A stretch of DNA of 64,000 bases, from the NCBI GenBank assembly GCA_964406945.1, contig CAYOTO010000007.1, positions 1 through 64,000 on the forward strand. Reading direction: 5' to 3'. The notes beneath the pieces are model-generated. The model did not search any database. It was not told the origin of the DNA and saw nothing but the letters and a program-made list of their open reading frames with translations. Source of the stretch: UBA2266 sp964406945. GTDB lineage: Bacteria > Planctomycetota > Phycisphaerae > Sedimentisphaerales > Anaerobacaceae. A program made the position numbers and the translations under genes. Below are positions 26,198 to 34,611 of this stretch, in pieces; position 1 is the first letter of the stretch, and each line of letters opens with the position of its first letter.

Positions 26198-28522
26198 CTA
26201 TTTTCTGCGTACTATTCGCAGGCCGAAGACGCCGCCGGCGGTGTTGCCGGGGTGTGACTGGAAACGGACGGTGACTTTCTCTTTGCCCGCGGTCAGTTCG
26301 GGGTTGAGGGGGTAGGTTGCGTAGAAGAATTCGCCGGGCTTGTTGTTCTTTAGCTGCTGGGTGGCGATTTTTTGGCCGTCGAGGAGTATGTCGAAATTTC
26401 TGGCTCCGGACTCGCTTCCCCAGTAGCGAACGATCAGGTCGACGGGCTTTTGGGGGTCGACCTTTACGTCGAAGCTGAACCAGCCGTTGTAGGCATGTCG
26501 CCAGCGCCGTCCGTTGAAGGTTCCGGTCGAGGTGTTTTCGCCGCGGAAATTGTGGTCGCGTTCAGGCTGCATTTCGCCGACGCGGACCACATCGACGGTG
26601 CGGGCTTTCATTTCTTCGATGCGTTGGCGTTCGGCTTCGTACGCGGCCTGTCTGGCGGCCCACTGTTTGTCGGTAAACTTGTCGAAGTACACCGTGTAGC
26701 TTTTGTCGTGCATTGCGTAAAGTGGAATCAGCCGCACATCGTCCGGCCTGCCTATGCCGAGAGTACGGAATTCGAGGCTGTCGTCGGAAACTCTCTTAAC
26801 GGAGTCGGCGACTTCGCCTGTATTCGGCACCAGGACGGGCATGGCGTTTTTGTGGACCTGGGCGCAGAGGACTATCGGCCCATAGAGAAATGCGATGCGG
26901 TCCGGATTGTCAGGCATCGATTCGGTGCGGATCGACATGGGCATTTTTGCTTCGATGGTGTCGTGGTTGTTCCAGCGGCGATTCACTGCTGCAAATGATC
27001 CGGGTTTTCCGGAGACTTTCACTGCCTTGCCGTTCACTTTGATCTGGAAATCCTTTGTGGTCCAGTAAGGTCGGCGTATGCGGATGGGCATGCGAATCGG
27101 TTTGTCGGTGCGAATCGACAGGGTTGTTGTCTCGGTTTTTGGAAAATTCGTTCGCTGCGTGATCTTAACGCCTTTTTCGGCCCAGTCGAGCCGGCTGGAG
27201 ATAAACAGATTTACGAAAAGGCCGTCGTCGTCGTGGAAATAGATGCTGTCGCCGTATTTTGCGTGGTTCTCCATGCCGGAGCCGACACAGCACCAGAAGG
27301 AATCGAACGGCGTCGAGTAGTTTTTGGTCGCCCCGAAATCCAGAAAACCCTTGTAGACGAACATGCCGGTTTCGGGGTGCTGGTGGGCGAGTATGTGGTT
27401 GTAGAGTGCCCGTTCGTAGTAGTCGGCGTATCGGGCGTCCGGATTCCAGGTGAACAGGTGGCGGGTGAGTTTGAGCATGTTGTAGGTGTTGCAGGTTTCG
27501 GTGGTGTCGCCGAGTCTGTCGTTGAGTTTTCCGGGCGGGCCGAAATATTCCCAGGCGCTGTTGCCGCCGTTGACGTAGGTGTGGTTCTCGGTAACTGTCT
27601 TCCAGAAGAATTTCGCGGCTGCGGCGTAGTTTTCTTTTCCGGTCAGTTCGTAGAGCCTGGTCAGGCCGATCAGTTTGGGGACCTGCGTATTTGCATGTTT
27701 ACCATTAAGTTCGTCGCGAGATTCCGCGAGCGGGTCGAGAATCTGTTTGTGGTAAATTCGCTCGGCCAGTCTCAGATATTCAGGCTCGCCCGTGACGGCG
27801 TAGAGATTTGCGACGGCTTCGTTTATGCCGCCGTGCTCGCAGTTGAGCAGCTTCTGCATCTGGGGTTCGGTAAGACGGCCGATTTTGCTGTCGAGATAAT
27901 CGGCGAGACCGATTGCGACTTCGAGAGCCTTCTTGTTTTCACAGAGGCGGTAAGCATCTATCAAGCCGGCCAGTTGTTTGTGCAGCGTGTACAGAGGGAC
28001 CCAGCAGCCGTTGAGGTCGAAGCCTTTGGTTCGGATATCGCCGCGTTCGACTTCGTCGAAGATCTCGCGGCCGCGGGGGAATGCGGCGACATAGCCGTCA
28101 CCGTGGGCCTTCTGGCAGATCTGGAGTTCATCGACTATGTAGTCGACGCGTTCTTTAAACCGCTCATCGCCGATCTGTGTGTATGTAAGCGAACATGCGG
28201 TGAGATAGTGGCCCAGGGAATGGCCGGCGATGGTCGCTTTTTCCCATCCGCCGTAGACCCGGTCTTTGGGCTGGAGTCCGGCTCGCTCGCGGAACCAGCT
28301 CAGCAGGCGGTCGGGTTCGAGGCGCAGCAGGTACTGGGCGTTGATTTCGCAGGCGTGTGCGAACGGGCCGTCCAGCAGTCGCACGTCTTTCAGGCTGAAC
28401 GCGTAGGCGCGGATTGGTATTTTCGGGTCAATTTCGAGGGTCTCATCGGGTTTTTGCGGCACCTGAGCCGCGGCTGTGCGGGCCAGCATGAGTGTCAGCA
28501 TGCAGAGCATAAACCGTTTCAA
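26198..28522 (-). CDS. Secreted GH127-family beta-L-arabinofuranosidase
   Basis: 774 residues, starting at a TTG at 28522 that has AGGAGG six bases upstream; the ATG at 28510 is too far from it. The signal peptide is MLCMLTLMLARTAAAQ. The alpha/alpha-barrel contains the full GH127 zinc-thiolate site: Glu342 and Cys344 (ETCNTYNM) and the pair Cys411-Cys412 (FWCCVGSGMENHAKYG). The spacing matches the characterised enzyme HypBA1, where the first of the paired Cys is the nucleophile; a candidate acid/base Glu lies in NSAWEYF. A C-terminal beta domain (residues ~600-774, NFDILLDGQKIATQQL) follows. It removes beta-L-arabinofuranose and works with the GH106 enzyme on arabinose/rhamnose-rich side chains. 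Confidence 0.9.
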   Translation of the reverse strand: MKRFMLCMLTLMLARTAAAQVPQKPDETLEIDPKIPIRAYAFSLKDVRLLDGPFAHACEINAQYLLRLEPDRLLSWFRERAGLQPKDRVYGGWEKATIAGHSLGHYLTACSLTYTQIGDERFKERVDYIVDELQICQKAHGDGYVAAFPRGREIFDEVERGDIRTKGFDLNGCWVPLYTLHKQLAGLIDAYRLCENKKALEVAIGLADYLDSKIGRLTEPQMQKLLNCEHGGINEAVANLYAVTGEPEYLRLAERIYHKQILDPLAESRDELNGKHANTQVPKLIGLTRLYELTGKENYAAAAKFFWKTVTENHTYVNGGNSAWEYFGPPGKLNDRLGDTTETCNTYNMLKLTRHLFTWNPDARYADYYERALYNHILAHQHPETGMFVYKGFLDFGATKNYSTPFDSFWCCVGSGMENHAKYGDSIYFHDDDGLFVNLFISSRLDWAEKGVKITQRTNFPKTETTTLSIRTDKPIRMPIRIRRPYWTTKDFQIKVNGKAVKVSGKPGSFAAVNRRWNNHDTIEAKMPMSIRTESMPDNPDRIAFLYGPIVLCAQVHKNAMPVLVPNTGEVADSVKRVSDDSLEFRTLGIGRPDDVRLIPLYAMHDKSYTVYFDKFTDKQWAARQAAYEAERQRIEEMKARTVDVVRVGEMQPERDHNFRGENTSTGTFNGRRWRHAYNGWFSFDVKVDPQKPVDLIVRYWGSESGARNFDILLDGQKIATQQLKNNKPGEFFYATYPLNPELTAGKEKVTVRFQSHPGNTAGGVFGLRIVRRK

Positions 28523-28616
28523 TTCGGGCCTCCTGCGAATGTTTTGACTGTGAAGGTTAATTATGCCGGAAACGGCGAACGTAAGACAAGAAAAAAGCGG
28601 CGGGCGATGATCGGGG

Positions 28617-28806
28617 GTGCGCGAATAATTTGTGGCATATCGACCGGATCTCGGCCGGAAATTTCTTTCGCGGCCCAGATGCTTCGCTGCGCTCAGCATG
28701 ACAGTTCGATGGGTCCTTCGCTTTCGCTTGTTATTTTGAACGGAGTGCCGATAGTCCTGTCATACTGAACGCAGCGCAGCGAAGTGAAGGATCTGGTCCT
28801 CGCACA
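28617..28806. repeat. MITE-like element, copy 4 (left half) fused to other dispersed repeats
   Basis: The left end GTGCGCGAATAATTTGTGGC, the CGACCGGATCTCGGCCGG block and the core at 28673-28704 match copies 1-3. After that the sequence switches to AGTTCGATGGGTCCTTCGC (shared with 22431) and TGTCATACTGAACGCAGCGC ending GAAGGATCTGGTCC. The right inverted-repeat end is absent. The gap 28523-28917 has no gene. Confidence 0.7.
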
Positions 28807-28917
28807 AGGGCAGTTGTATTCAGACCTTTTGTCGGGCGTATGGATTCGCAGATAACTGTCGGCATGCTTGCGGGCTGCTGCTTGCGGGGGTTTGCTTCGT
28901 TGCGGGTAATCTCTACG

Positions 28918-29553
28918 TCAGGTATTTGGCCGGGTAGCGGCGATTTCCAGGGTCAGACGGACAATGCGAGCCGCCGAGGCGGTTTTCGAGGCGGGCGGCA
29001 GTTCCATCCAGGGCCGGCCCGCGGCGAGGACCTGAATAGCCGATTCTTCGGCGTCGATGGCGGCGGGGGTGTTGGCGACGATCATGTCGAGTTTTTTGTC
29101 CGCGAGTTTGGCATGGGCGCGTTTGTGCAGGTCTTTGTCTTCGAGGGCGAAGCCGACGACAATCTGATTCTTCTTGTTTTTGCCGGCCCATTTGAGGATG
29201 TCCGCGGTGGGTTTGAGTTCGAGCGACAGGGATTGCGATTGTTTTTTGAGTTTTGTTTGCGCGGGGCGGGCGGGGGTGTAGTCGGAAACGGCGGCGGCCA
29301 TGATCAGGCAGTCGCATTTGCCGAAGTGCTTCTTTACGGCGGCGAACATTTCTGCCGCGGTTTGTACGTGTACGACTTCGGCTTCGGGAGGGGTTTTCAG
29401 TGCGGTGGGCGCGGTTATGAGCGTAACGTCGGCGTCGGCATCGAGGGCGGCCCGGGCCAGGGCGTAGCCCATCCGGCCGCTGCTGGCGTTGGAAATAAAC
29501 CGCACCGGATCGATGTATTCGCGAGTGCCTCCTGCGGTGATCAGAAAGTGCAT
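28918..29553 (-). CDS. coaB: Phosphopantothenate-cysteine ligase (stand-alone CoaB)
   Basis: 211 residues. The CoaB N-terminus is clear: FLITAGGTREYIDPVRFI, then SNASSGRMGYALARAA. The AAAVSDYTP segment and the GFALEDKDL motif are family marks, as is KKLDMIVANTP. It joins cysteine to 4'-phosphopantothenate in coenzyme A synthesis. In most bacteria this domain is fused behind CoaC; here it is a separate gene 25 bases after coaC. It is the last gene of the pheA-to-coaB operon, followed by a repeat-filled gap. Confidence 0.92.
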   Translation of the reverse strand: MHFLITAGGTREYIDPVRFISNASSGRMGYALARAALDADADVTLITAPTALKTPPEAEVVHVQTAAEMFAAVKKHFGKCDCLIMAAAVSDYTPARPAQTKLKKQSQSLSLELKPTADILKWAGKNKKNQIVVGFALEDKDLHKRAHAKLADKKLDMIVANTPAAIDAEESAIQVLAAGRPWMELPPASKTASAARIVRLTLEIAATRPNT

Positions 29554-29578
29554 ATTCGCAATCCTGCGGCTGGGATTC

Positions 29579-30181
29579 TCAGGGCTTTATTCGAGATGCA
29601 ATTGCGTCTATTTCGGTCAGTATGTCGAGCGGCTCGGCCATTCTGCCCATGCCCTCGGTGCCGCACGCCAGACGGCCTGCGACCGGACCGACCAGGGTCC
29701 AGCCCGTTTTTTTAAGGGATTCGACGTTGCGCTGAACGGTCGGGTTCGTCCACATCCTGTCGTTCATGGCCGGGGCGATGAGTACGGGTTCGGACCAGGC
29801 GGCGCACAGGACCGTGCTGAGCAGGTCGTCGCAGATTCCGGCGGCGGCTTTGCCGATTATGTTGGCGGTTGCCGGGGCCACGACTACGATATCGGCCCAG
29901 TCGACAACGCTTATGTGGCGAATGTCGTGCTGGGGGCCGGATTCCCACAGACTGGTGTAAACGGGGCCGTTAGTGACTGCTTCGAAGCTCTTGGGGCCGA
30001 CGAGTTCACAGGCGCCGGCGGTCATGATCGTTCGGACCGATGCGCCCGCGGCGGTGAGCTTGCTGGCCAGGTCGACGGCCTTGTAGGCGGCGACGCCTCC
30101 GGTGACGCCGAGAAGGACGTTAGGCCTGGTTCGCTCCAGGGCGGCGGTGGGTGTTTGTTTGGATTTGCTCTCGCTGTCCAT
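29579..30181 (-). CDS. coaC: Phosphopantothenoylcysteine decarboxylase (stand-alone CoaC)
   Basis: 200 residues. Flavoprotein fold of the HFCD family: NVLLGVTGGVAAYKAVDLAS, RTIMTAGACELVGPKSFEAV, HISVVDWADIVVVAPATANI (catalytic His in the HI motif), IAPAMNDRMW (the PAMNxxMW signature) and ACGTEGMGRM. The substrate-recognition clamp Cys is in LACG. A charged N-terminal extension of about 18 residues precedes the domain. It decarboxylates phosphopantothenoylcysteine to phosphopantetheine using FMN. rpoZ is 57 bases upstream, coaB 25 bases downstream. Confidence 0.92.
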   Translation of the reverse strand: MDSESKSKQTPTAALERTRPNVLLGVTGGVAAYKAVDLASKLTAAGASVRTIMTAGACELVGPKSFEAVTNGPVYTSLWESGPQHDIRHISVVDWADIVVVAPATANIIGKAAAGICDDLLSTVLCAAWSEPVLIAPAMNDRMWTNPTVQRNVESLKKTGWTLVGPVAGRLACGTEGMGRMAEPLDILTEIDAIASRIKP

Positions 30182-30238
30182 GAATAAGCCAATCGCAGCA
30201 GCCGGTCTTCGGTCCGCGCGCGTTGCACGGTGCTGTCA

Positions 30239-30481
30239 TTAGAGCTTGGGCAGTTTTTCTTTCTCTGTCGGGCCGGGGTCGACGGGGCTGCCTTCGTATG
30301 TGATCTTATCCTGGAGTATTTCCTGGATAATGATCTCGAAGAGCGTTTTACCCGACGTGTCCTCGATGAGGGGGCGCGAGCCCTGTAGAATTTCGGACGC
30401 CCGCTTCTGAATAAGGGCGGTTAGTTTGAATCTTCCTCCGACCTTCTTAATCAACTCAGGATTTTTAATGCTCTCAATCAT
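30239..30481 (-). CDS. rpoZ: RNA polymerase omega subunit
   Basis: 80 residues. The start is MIESIKNPELIKKVGGRFKL and the segment KLTALIQKRASEILQGSRPL carries the conserved omega helix (the 'RA.EI..G..PL' pattern). It then has ISGKTLFEIIIQEI-like sequence at the position where other omegas have 'AL.EI..G.I'. Omega helps assemble and stabilise the beta' subunit. Its position between gmk and coaC is the usual gmk-rpoZ-coaBC order of many bacteria, which supports the call. Confidence 0.85.
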   Translation of the reverse strand: MIESIKNPELIKKVGGRFKLTALIQKRASEILQGSRPLIEDTSGKTLFEIIIQEILQDKITYEGSPVDPGPTEKEKLPKL

Positions 30482-30524
30482 TGTGTTATCTCCAATTCCG
30501 GCTGCTCGGCCACGGGGCCGGGGT

Positions 30525-31094
30525 TTACGTATGAATAATCTGTATTACCTCGCTTATTGCCTGTTCCAGGTCCTCGTTTATGACCATTCGGTCGTAATGC
30601 TGCCATGCGGCGGCAATCTCGTCGCTGACGTTGCTGAGTCTTTTCCTGGTGGTCTCTTCGTCGTCGCGGGCGCGGTGGTTCAATCTTTGTTCCAGAATTC
30701 CAGGCGTCGGCGGCACTATGAAAATTGTAACCACCTCGTCGTAAATCTTCTTTACCTGAAGGGCTCCCTGGACGTCGATCTCGAGAATGACGATCTTTCC
30801 TTCGCTGATCGCTTCGTCGACCTTGTCTTTTGGTGTGCCGTAAAGATTTCCGAACACCTCGGCGTACTCCAGAAAACCGCCCCGGCGGATACGATCCTGG
30901 AATTCGTCTTTACTTACAAACCAGTAGTCCCGGCCGTCCACTTCCGAATCACTTTTGGGGCGGGTTGTCATGGAGACGCTCAGCCAGGCATTCTCCAGAC
31001 GTTTGACCACTTCTTTGCAGATAGTGCTCTTGCCCACGCCCGAAGGACCGCTTACTACTACCAACTTTCCTTTATTCTGTTCTGATTCGCTCAT
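30525..31094 (-). CDS. gmk: Guanylate kinase
   Basis: 189 residues from the ATG at 31094 (MSESEQNKGKLVVVSG). P-loop SGPSGVGKSTICKEV, the GMP-binding segment SVSMTTRPKSDSEVDGRDYWF with the following FLEYAEVFGNLYGTP, and the lid VILEIDVQGALQVKK are all present. It makes GDP from GMP and ATP. It lies in the conserved yicC-gmk-rpoZ order, 81 bases after yicC. Confidence 0.95.
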   Translation of the reverse strand: MSESEQNKGKLVVVSGPSGVGKSTICKEVVKRLENAWLSVSMTTRPKSDSEVDGRDYWFVSKDEFQDRIRRGGFLEYAEVFGNLYGTPKDKVDEAISEGKIVILEIDVQGALQVKKIYDEVVTIFIVPPTPGILEQRLNHRARDDEETTRKRLSNVSDEIAAAWQHYDRMVINEDLEQAISEVIQIIHT

Positions 31095-31175
31095 TTTGCT
31101 GCGCTGAATAATTACCGAGAGTTGCCGGCCCGTGCAGGGCCGCACGTCATACTCAAAGAAACCTCCCTGCGAGGA

Positions 31176-32060
31176 TCATTCGACGTTTTGAACCTGCTCT
31201 TTGATCCGATCGATACGGCATTTTACGTCGACCGTGAGCCGTATTATATCAGCATCCGAGGCCTTGCTGGCTATGGTATTGGCTTCCCGCAGCATTTCCT
31301 GGCTGAGGAAGTCCAGCCTGCGTCCGGCCTGGCCGCCGGTGCCACATATCTGCTCGAACTGCTGCAGATGCGAATCGAGTCTTGCGATTTCCTCGCTTAT
31401 ATCCGAGCGGTCGGCCAGGACGGCAACTTCGCGGGCGAGGGTTTCTTCGTCCAGCTTGAGTTTGGCCTCGGCCAGAAGGGTGTCCACCCTGTGCTTGAGC
31501 CGTTTCGCATAGTCGTGAACAACCGTATCGCTTTTGCCTTTGACCTGTTCGAGATCTTCGGCGATTCCCTTGCAGTGTCCGGTCAGGTCGGCCAGGAGCG
31601 CGGCGCCTTCGGATTTCCTCATTTCCTTGAGGCTGTCGAGAGCGTCCTGCACCAGTTGCAGCACCGTCTGTCTGATTATTCTGGCCTCGTCTTCGTCCGG
31701 GTGGACGGGCTTTATAATTCCGGGCAGATCGAGCAGTCCGCCGATGTCGACCTTGCCGGCAATTTCGTGTGCCTGGCAGAGCCGGCCGAGCTTGTCGACC
31801 ACCGCACGAAGCGCGGTCTCATCTATGTCAAAGAGTGCACTGGCTGAAATTTCCTTAAATCTGACTACGCAATGGACGGTTCCGCGCGCCAGATTCTTCT
31901 TGAGCAGTTTGTCTATATCGCCTTCGAGAAAGCTCAGCAGCTCGGGCAGTTTGATCGTGGTCTTGAGATAGCGGTTGTTGAGCGCCTTGACTTCGACGGC
32001 GTAACTGACGCCGGCGGCTTCGCCCTGGGCCTCACCATATCCGGTCATACTGTCAATCAT
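31176..32060 (-). CDS. YicC family endoribonuclease-like protein
   Basis: 294 residues from the ATG at 32060, which opens with the family start IDSMTGYGEAQGE. VEVKALNNRYLKTTIKLPE is the second conserved block. The C-terminus RRLDFLSQEMLREANTIASK matches the DUF1732 signature. YicC proteins are ring-forming endoribonucleases that affect sRNA levels in E. coli, and are often next to gmk as here. A GGAAG site precedes the start. Confidence 0.92.
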   Translation of the reverse strand: MIDSMTGYGEAQGEAAGVSYAVEVKALNNRYLKTTIKLPELLSFLEGDIDKLLKKNLARGTVHCVVRFKEISASALFDIDETALRAVVDKLGRLCQAHEIAGKVDIGGLLDLPGIIKPVHPDEDEARIIRQTVLQLVQDALDSLKEMRKSEGAALLADLTGHCKGIAEDLEQVKGKSDTVVHDYAKRLKHRVDTLLAEAKLKLDEETLAREVAVLADRSDISEEIARLDSHLQQFEQICGTGGQAGRRLDFLSQEMLREANTIASKASDADIIRLTVDVKCRIDRIKEQVQNVE

Positions 32061-32100
32061 AAGCGTCGCTTCCTCACACAAGGGCGTTTTTTTCCGCGAG

Positions 32101-32487
32101 CTAATTAGAGGTATTCGGCTCTACGGGGGCCGGGGATTCTCCATCGGGCAGGGCCGCATCCTGGCCTGCCGGGGCCGTTGCGGCTGGTGCGTTGGCATCG
32201 GCCGCGCCCGGCTGGTCGAATTCGGTGACGCTGGGCCGGTAGAATCTTGCGGTAACAATGGCCAGCAGCAGGAAAATCGCGACCAGCACAATGGTAACCC
32301 ATGTCAGAAAGTCGCCGGTTTTCGAACCCATAAGTCCGCCCGCACCGCCGCCGAAGGCAGCACTTAAACCGCCGCCTCTGCCCTTCTGAATCAGAACGAC
32401 GAGTATCAGCGTTATACAACTGAGTACAAACAGCACCGCGACGACGTTCATAATAACGCTAACGGCTACCAGTGGAATAGATATCAT
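32101..32487 (-). CDS. secG: Preprotein translocase subunit SecG
   Basis: 128 residues. Two transmembrane segments (IMNVVAVLFVLSCITLILVV and WVTIVLVAIFLLLAIVTA) flank the conserved cytoplasmic loop LIQKGRGGGLSAAFGGGAGG. A Pro/Ala-rich C-terminal tail of about 40 residues is longer than in E. coli and is common in planctomycetes. SecG assists SecYE in protein export. The tpiA-secG order is frequent across bacteria. Confidence 0.93.
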   Translation of the reverse strand: MISIPLVAVSVIMNVVAVLFVLSCITLILVVLIQKGRGGGLSAAFGGGAGGLMGSKTGDFLTWVTIVLVAIFLLLAIVTARFYRPSVTEFDQPGAADANAPAATAPAGQDAALPDGESPAPVEPNTSN

Positions 32488-32532
32488 GCCAGTACTCCAA
32501 AGAGAGTATTTTCTCGAAATTGCAACCGGCGG

Positions 32533-33294
32533 CTATACGGTCGCGTTAATAATTCCCATAAAGTCGTCCACCTTGAGGCTAGCACCGCCGACAAGGGCGC
32601 CGTCGACGTCCGGCTGGCCGATCAACTCGGCGGCGTTGTTCGGTTTGACCGATCCGCCGTACTGGATTCTCGTGCTCTGGGCGACGGAGTCGTCGAACAG
32701 TTCGGCCAGCAGTTTACGGATAAGTGCGTGCACTTGCTGGGCCTGTTCGGGTGTGGCGGTCAGGCCCGTTCCGATAGCCCATACGGGTTCGTAGGCTATG
32801 GTTACGGCCGACATTTTCTCGGCATCCAGCCCGGCCAGGCCGTTTTTGACCTGAGTGGAAACAACCTGCTCGGTCATATCGGATTCTCGCTCGCTGACCA
32901 GTTCGCCGACGCAGAGAATAGGCAGAAGACCGCCCGACAGAGCGGCTACGAGTTTTTTGTTGATCAGTTCGTCGGTTTCTCCGATTACATGGCGTCTCTC
33001 GGAATGGCCGCAGATGGCGTACGTGCATCCGACGTCCTTGAGCATGCCGGGGCTGATTTCGCCCGTGAAGGCCCCTTTTTCTTCGAAGTATATGTCCTGG
33101 GCGCCGACTGCGATATTGGCGGAACTGACCGCGGCGGCAACCGACTGCAGGTACACGAAAGGCGGGCATACGGCTATATCCACTTTATCTCCGGCCACCT
33201 CGGTCGAAGCTGAGACCAGACCCTTTGCAAGCTCGATGCTTGAGTGACTGTCCATGTTCATTTTCCAGTTACCAGCCACAAATGGCTTTCTCAT
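32533..33294 (-). CDS. tpiA: Triosephosphate isomerase
   Basis: 253 residues from the ATG at 33294, with AGGAG seven bases upstream. Catalytic residues are in context: Lys in FVAGNWKMNMD, His in YAICGHSERRHVIGE, Glu in VTIAYEPVWAIGTG. The phosphate-binding IQYGGSVKPNN and the end GALVGGASLKVDDF complete the barrel. It interconverts dihydroxyacetone phosphate and glyceraldehyde 3-phosphate in glycolysis. It is second in the operon, 60 bases after pheA. Confidence 0.96.
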   Translation of the reverse strand: MRKPFVAGNWKMNMDSHSSIELAKGLVSASTEVAGDKVDIAVCPPFVYLQSVAAAVSSANIAVGAQDIYFEEKGAFTGEISPGMLKDVGCTYAICGHSERRHVIGETDELINKKLVAALSGGLLPILCVGELVSERESDMTEQVVSTQVKNGLAGLDAEKMSAVTIAYEPVWAIGTGLTATPEQAQQVHALIRKLLAELFDDSVAQSTRIQYGGSVKPNNAAELIGQPDVDGALVGGASLKVDDFMGIINATV

Positions 33295-33354
33295 AATGCT
33301 CTCCTGTTCCAAAATATATGTCAATCTTAGATATTTGCAGTTTTTGAGGCGTTC

Positions 33355-34425
33355 TCAAAGCAGTGTGGTCGCTCTGGGGAAACTTCCCAGAATCGTCAGT
33401 TGCAGACAATGCGCCCGGGCCGCGTCCAGTCCGATCGTAACATGCTCGCTGGTTCTGTGTCCGAGCAGATCCACAAAGAAGTAATACTCCCACTGCCTCT
33501 TTCTGCTTGGTCTCGATTCGATATTTGTAAGGTTGATTCCGTGTTTCTTGAGCACCTCCAGAACATCCACCAGAGCGCCGGCTTTGTGAGCGGTGCTGAA
33601 GACGATAGCGGTTTTGTCGTCTCCGGTTGCTTTTGCGTCCTCCCGGCTCAAGACGAGAAATCTCGTTACGTTATTTGCTTTATCTTCGACGTTCTCGTAG
33701 ATGATCTTCAGCCCGTACAGCTCTGCGGCGGCGGTTGAACCGATGGCGGCGGCACCGTGCTCTTCGGCGGCCATCTGTGCTGCCCGGGCGGTCGAGGCCA
33801 CGGGAATCGTCTGGGTATCCTTGAAAGTCGAGGACAGCCAGTTCCTGCACTGGGCGAAAACTTCGGGTTTTGAGTAAATCCTGTCGATTTCTTCGAGTTG
33901 GCAATTTGCCATGAGGTTATGGTGGATGGGCATTAAAACCTCGGCACAGACCTTTACGTCGGAGTCGATCAGTGCATCGAGAGTTTCTATTACGCCGCCG
34001 CCCATGGTGTTTTCGACCGGAACCAGCCCGAGGTCGCAGTGCTGTTTGCTGACTTCTTCGAATATGCCCGCGATGTCGGTAAGGGGTTCGTATTCGACGC
34101 TCTGGCCGAATTTCATCATGGCCGCGGTATGGCTGAAACTGCCTTTGGGGCCCAGATAGCCTATTCGCAGGGGTCTTTCAAGGTAGAAAGAGCCGCTCAT
34201 AAGCTCCCGCCAGATGGCCATAAGGCACTTGTCCGGCAGAGGGCCTTCGTTTGCCTGGGATATTCTTGCGAAAACCTGCTTTTCCCGATCGGGCGCATAG
34301 ATGGGCTTGTCGGTCATGTTTTTGAGTTTGCCGACTTCGACCACAACCTGCGCACGCTCGTTGAGCAGCTTCACAAGCTGTTTATCCAGTTCATCTATTT
34401 TGTTTCGCAGTTCGTCAAGAGACAT
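33355..34425 (-). CDS. pheA: Bifunctional chorismate mutase/prephenate dehydratase
   Basis: 356 residues. An AroQ chorismate mutase domain covers residues ~1-85 (LDELRNKIDELDKQLVKLL). A prephenate dehydratase domain runs from ~88 to 265 (IGYLGPKGSFSHTAAMMKFG, LGLVPVENTMGGGV, and the catalytic NNVTRFLVL motif). A C-terminal ACT domain carries the phenylalanine-binding GALVDVL and NLTNIESRPSR motifs, so feedback inhibition by phenylalanine is expected. The first two steps from chorismate to phenylpyruvate are thus in one chain. It heads the operon that runs to coaB. Confidence 0.95.
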   Translation of the reverse strand: MSLDELRNKIDELDKQLVKLLNERAQVVVEVGKLKNMTDKPIYAPDREKQVFARISQANEGPLPDKCLMAIWRELMSGSFYLERPLRIGYLGPKGSFSHTAAMMKFGQSVEYEPLTDIAGIFEEVSKQHCDLGLVPVENTMGGGVIETLDALIDSDVKVCAEVLMPIHHNLMANCQLEEIDRIYSKPEVFAQCRNWLSSTFKDTQTIPVASTARAAQMAAEEHGAAAIGSTAAAELYGLKIIYENVEDKANNVTRFLVLSREDAKATGDDKTAIVFSTAHKAGALVDVLEVLKKHGINLTNIESRPSRKRQWEYYFFVDLLGHRTSEHVTIGLDAARAHCLQLTILGSFPRATTLL

Positions 34426-34526
34426 TTTACATCCGGCCTGCTTGAAATCCGGGCAATTTGCATTACGGCCTTAAGCAGGTTCGGCTTTACAAGTGTAGGA
34501 ATTGGCCTATTATATAAAAACCAGAA

Positions 34527-34555
34527 TATTTAACAGAATTTCACTCCTGCGTCAA
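34527..34555 (-). promoter_or_regulatory. Candidate promoter for the pheA-coaB operon
   Basis: On the minus strand, TTGACG (bases 34555-34550) is followed after 17 bases by TAAATA (34532-34527). A second A/T-rich box, TATAAT, lies just downstream at 34508-34513 and could instead act as the -10. Both are about 100 bases before pheA. Confidence 0.35.
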
Positions 34556-34611
34556 CGATTTTACCCGTTGGTGCGAATATTTTGAGCGTCATCCGCCGGG
34601 TGGTTACGAAT

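Noticed and set aside
28523..28699. N-terminal extension of the GH127 protein beginning LSAAKHLGRE
   Set aside because: Also repeat sequence; the TTG at 28522 has a perfect ribosome binding site and is followed by a signal peptide.
27233..28768. A 511-codon plus-strand frame opposite the GH127 gene
   Set aside because: Shadow of the GH127 coding sequence that runs on into repeat sequence at its end.
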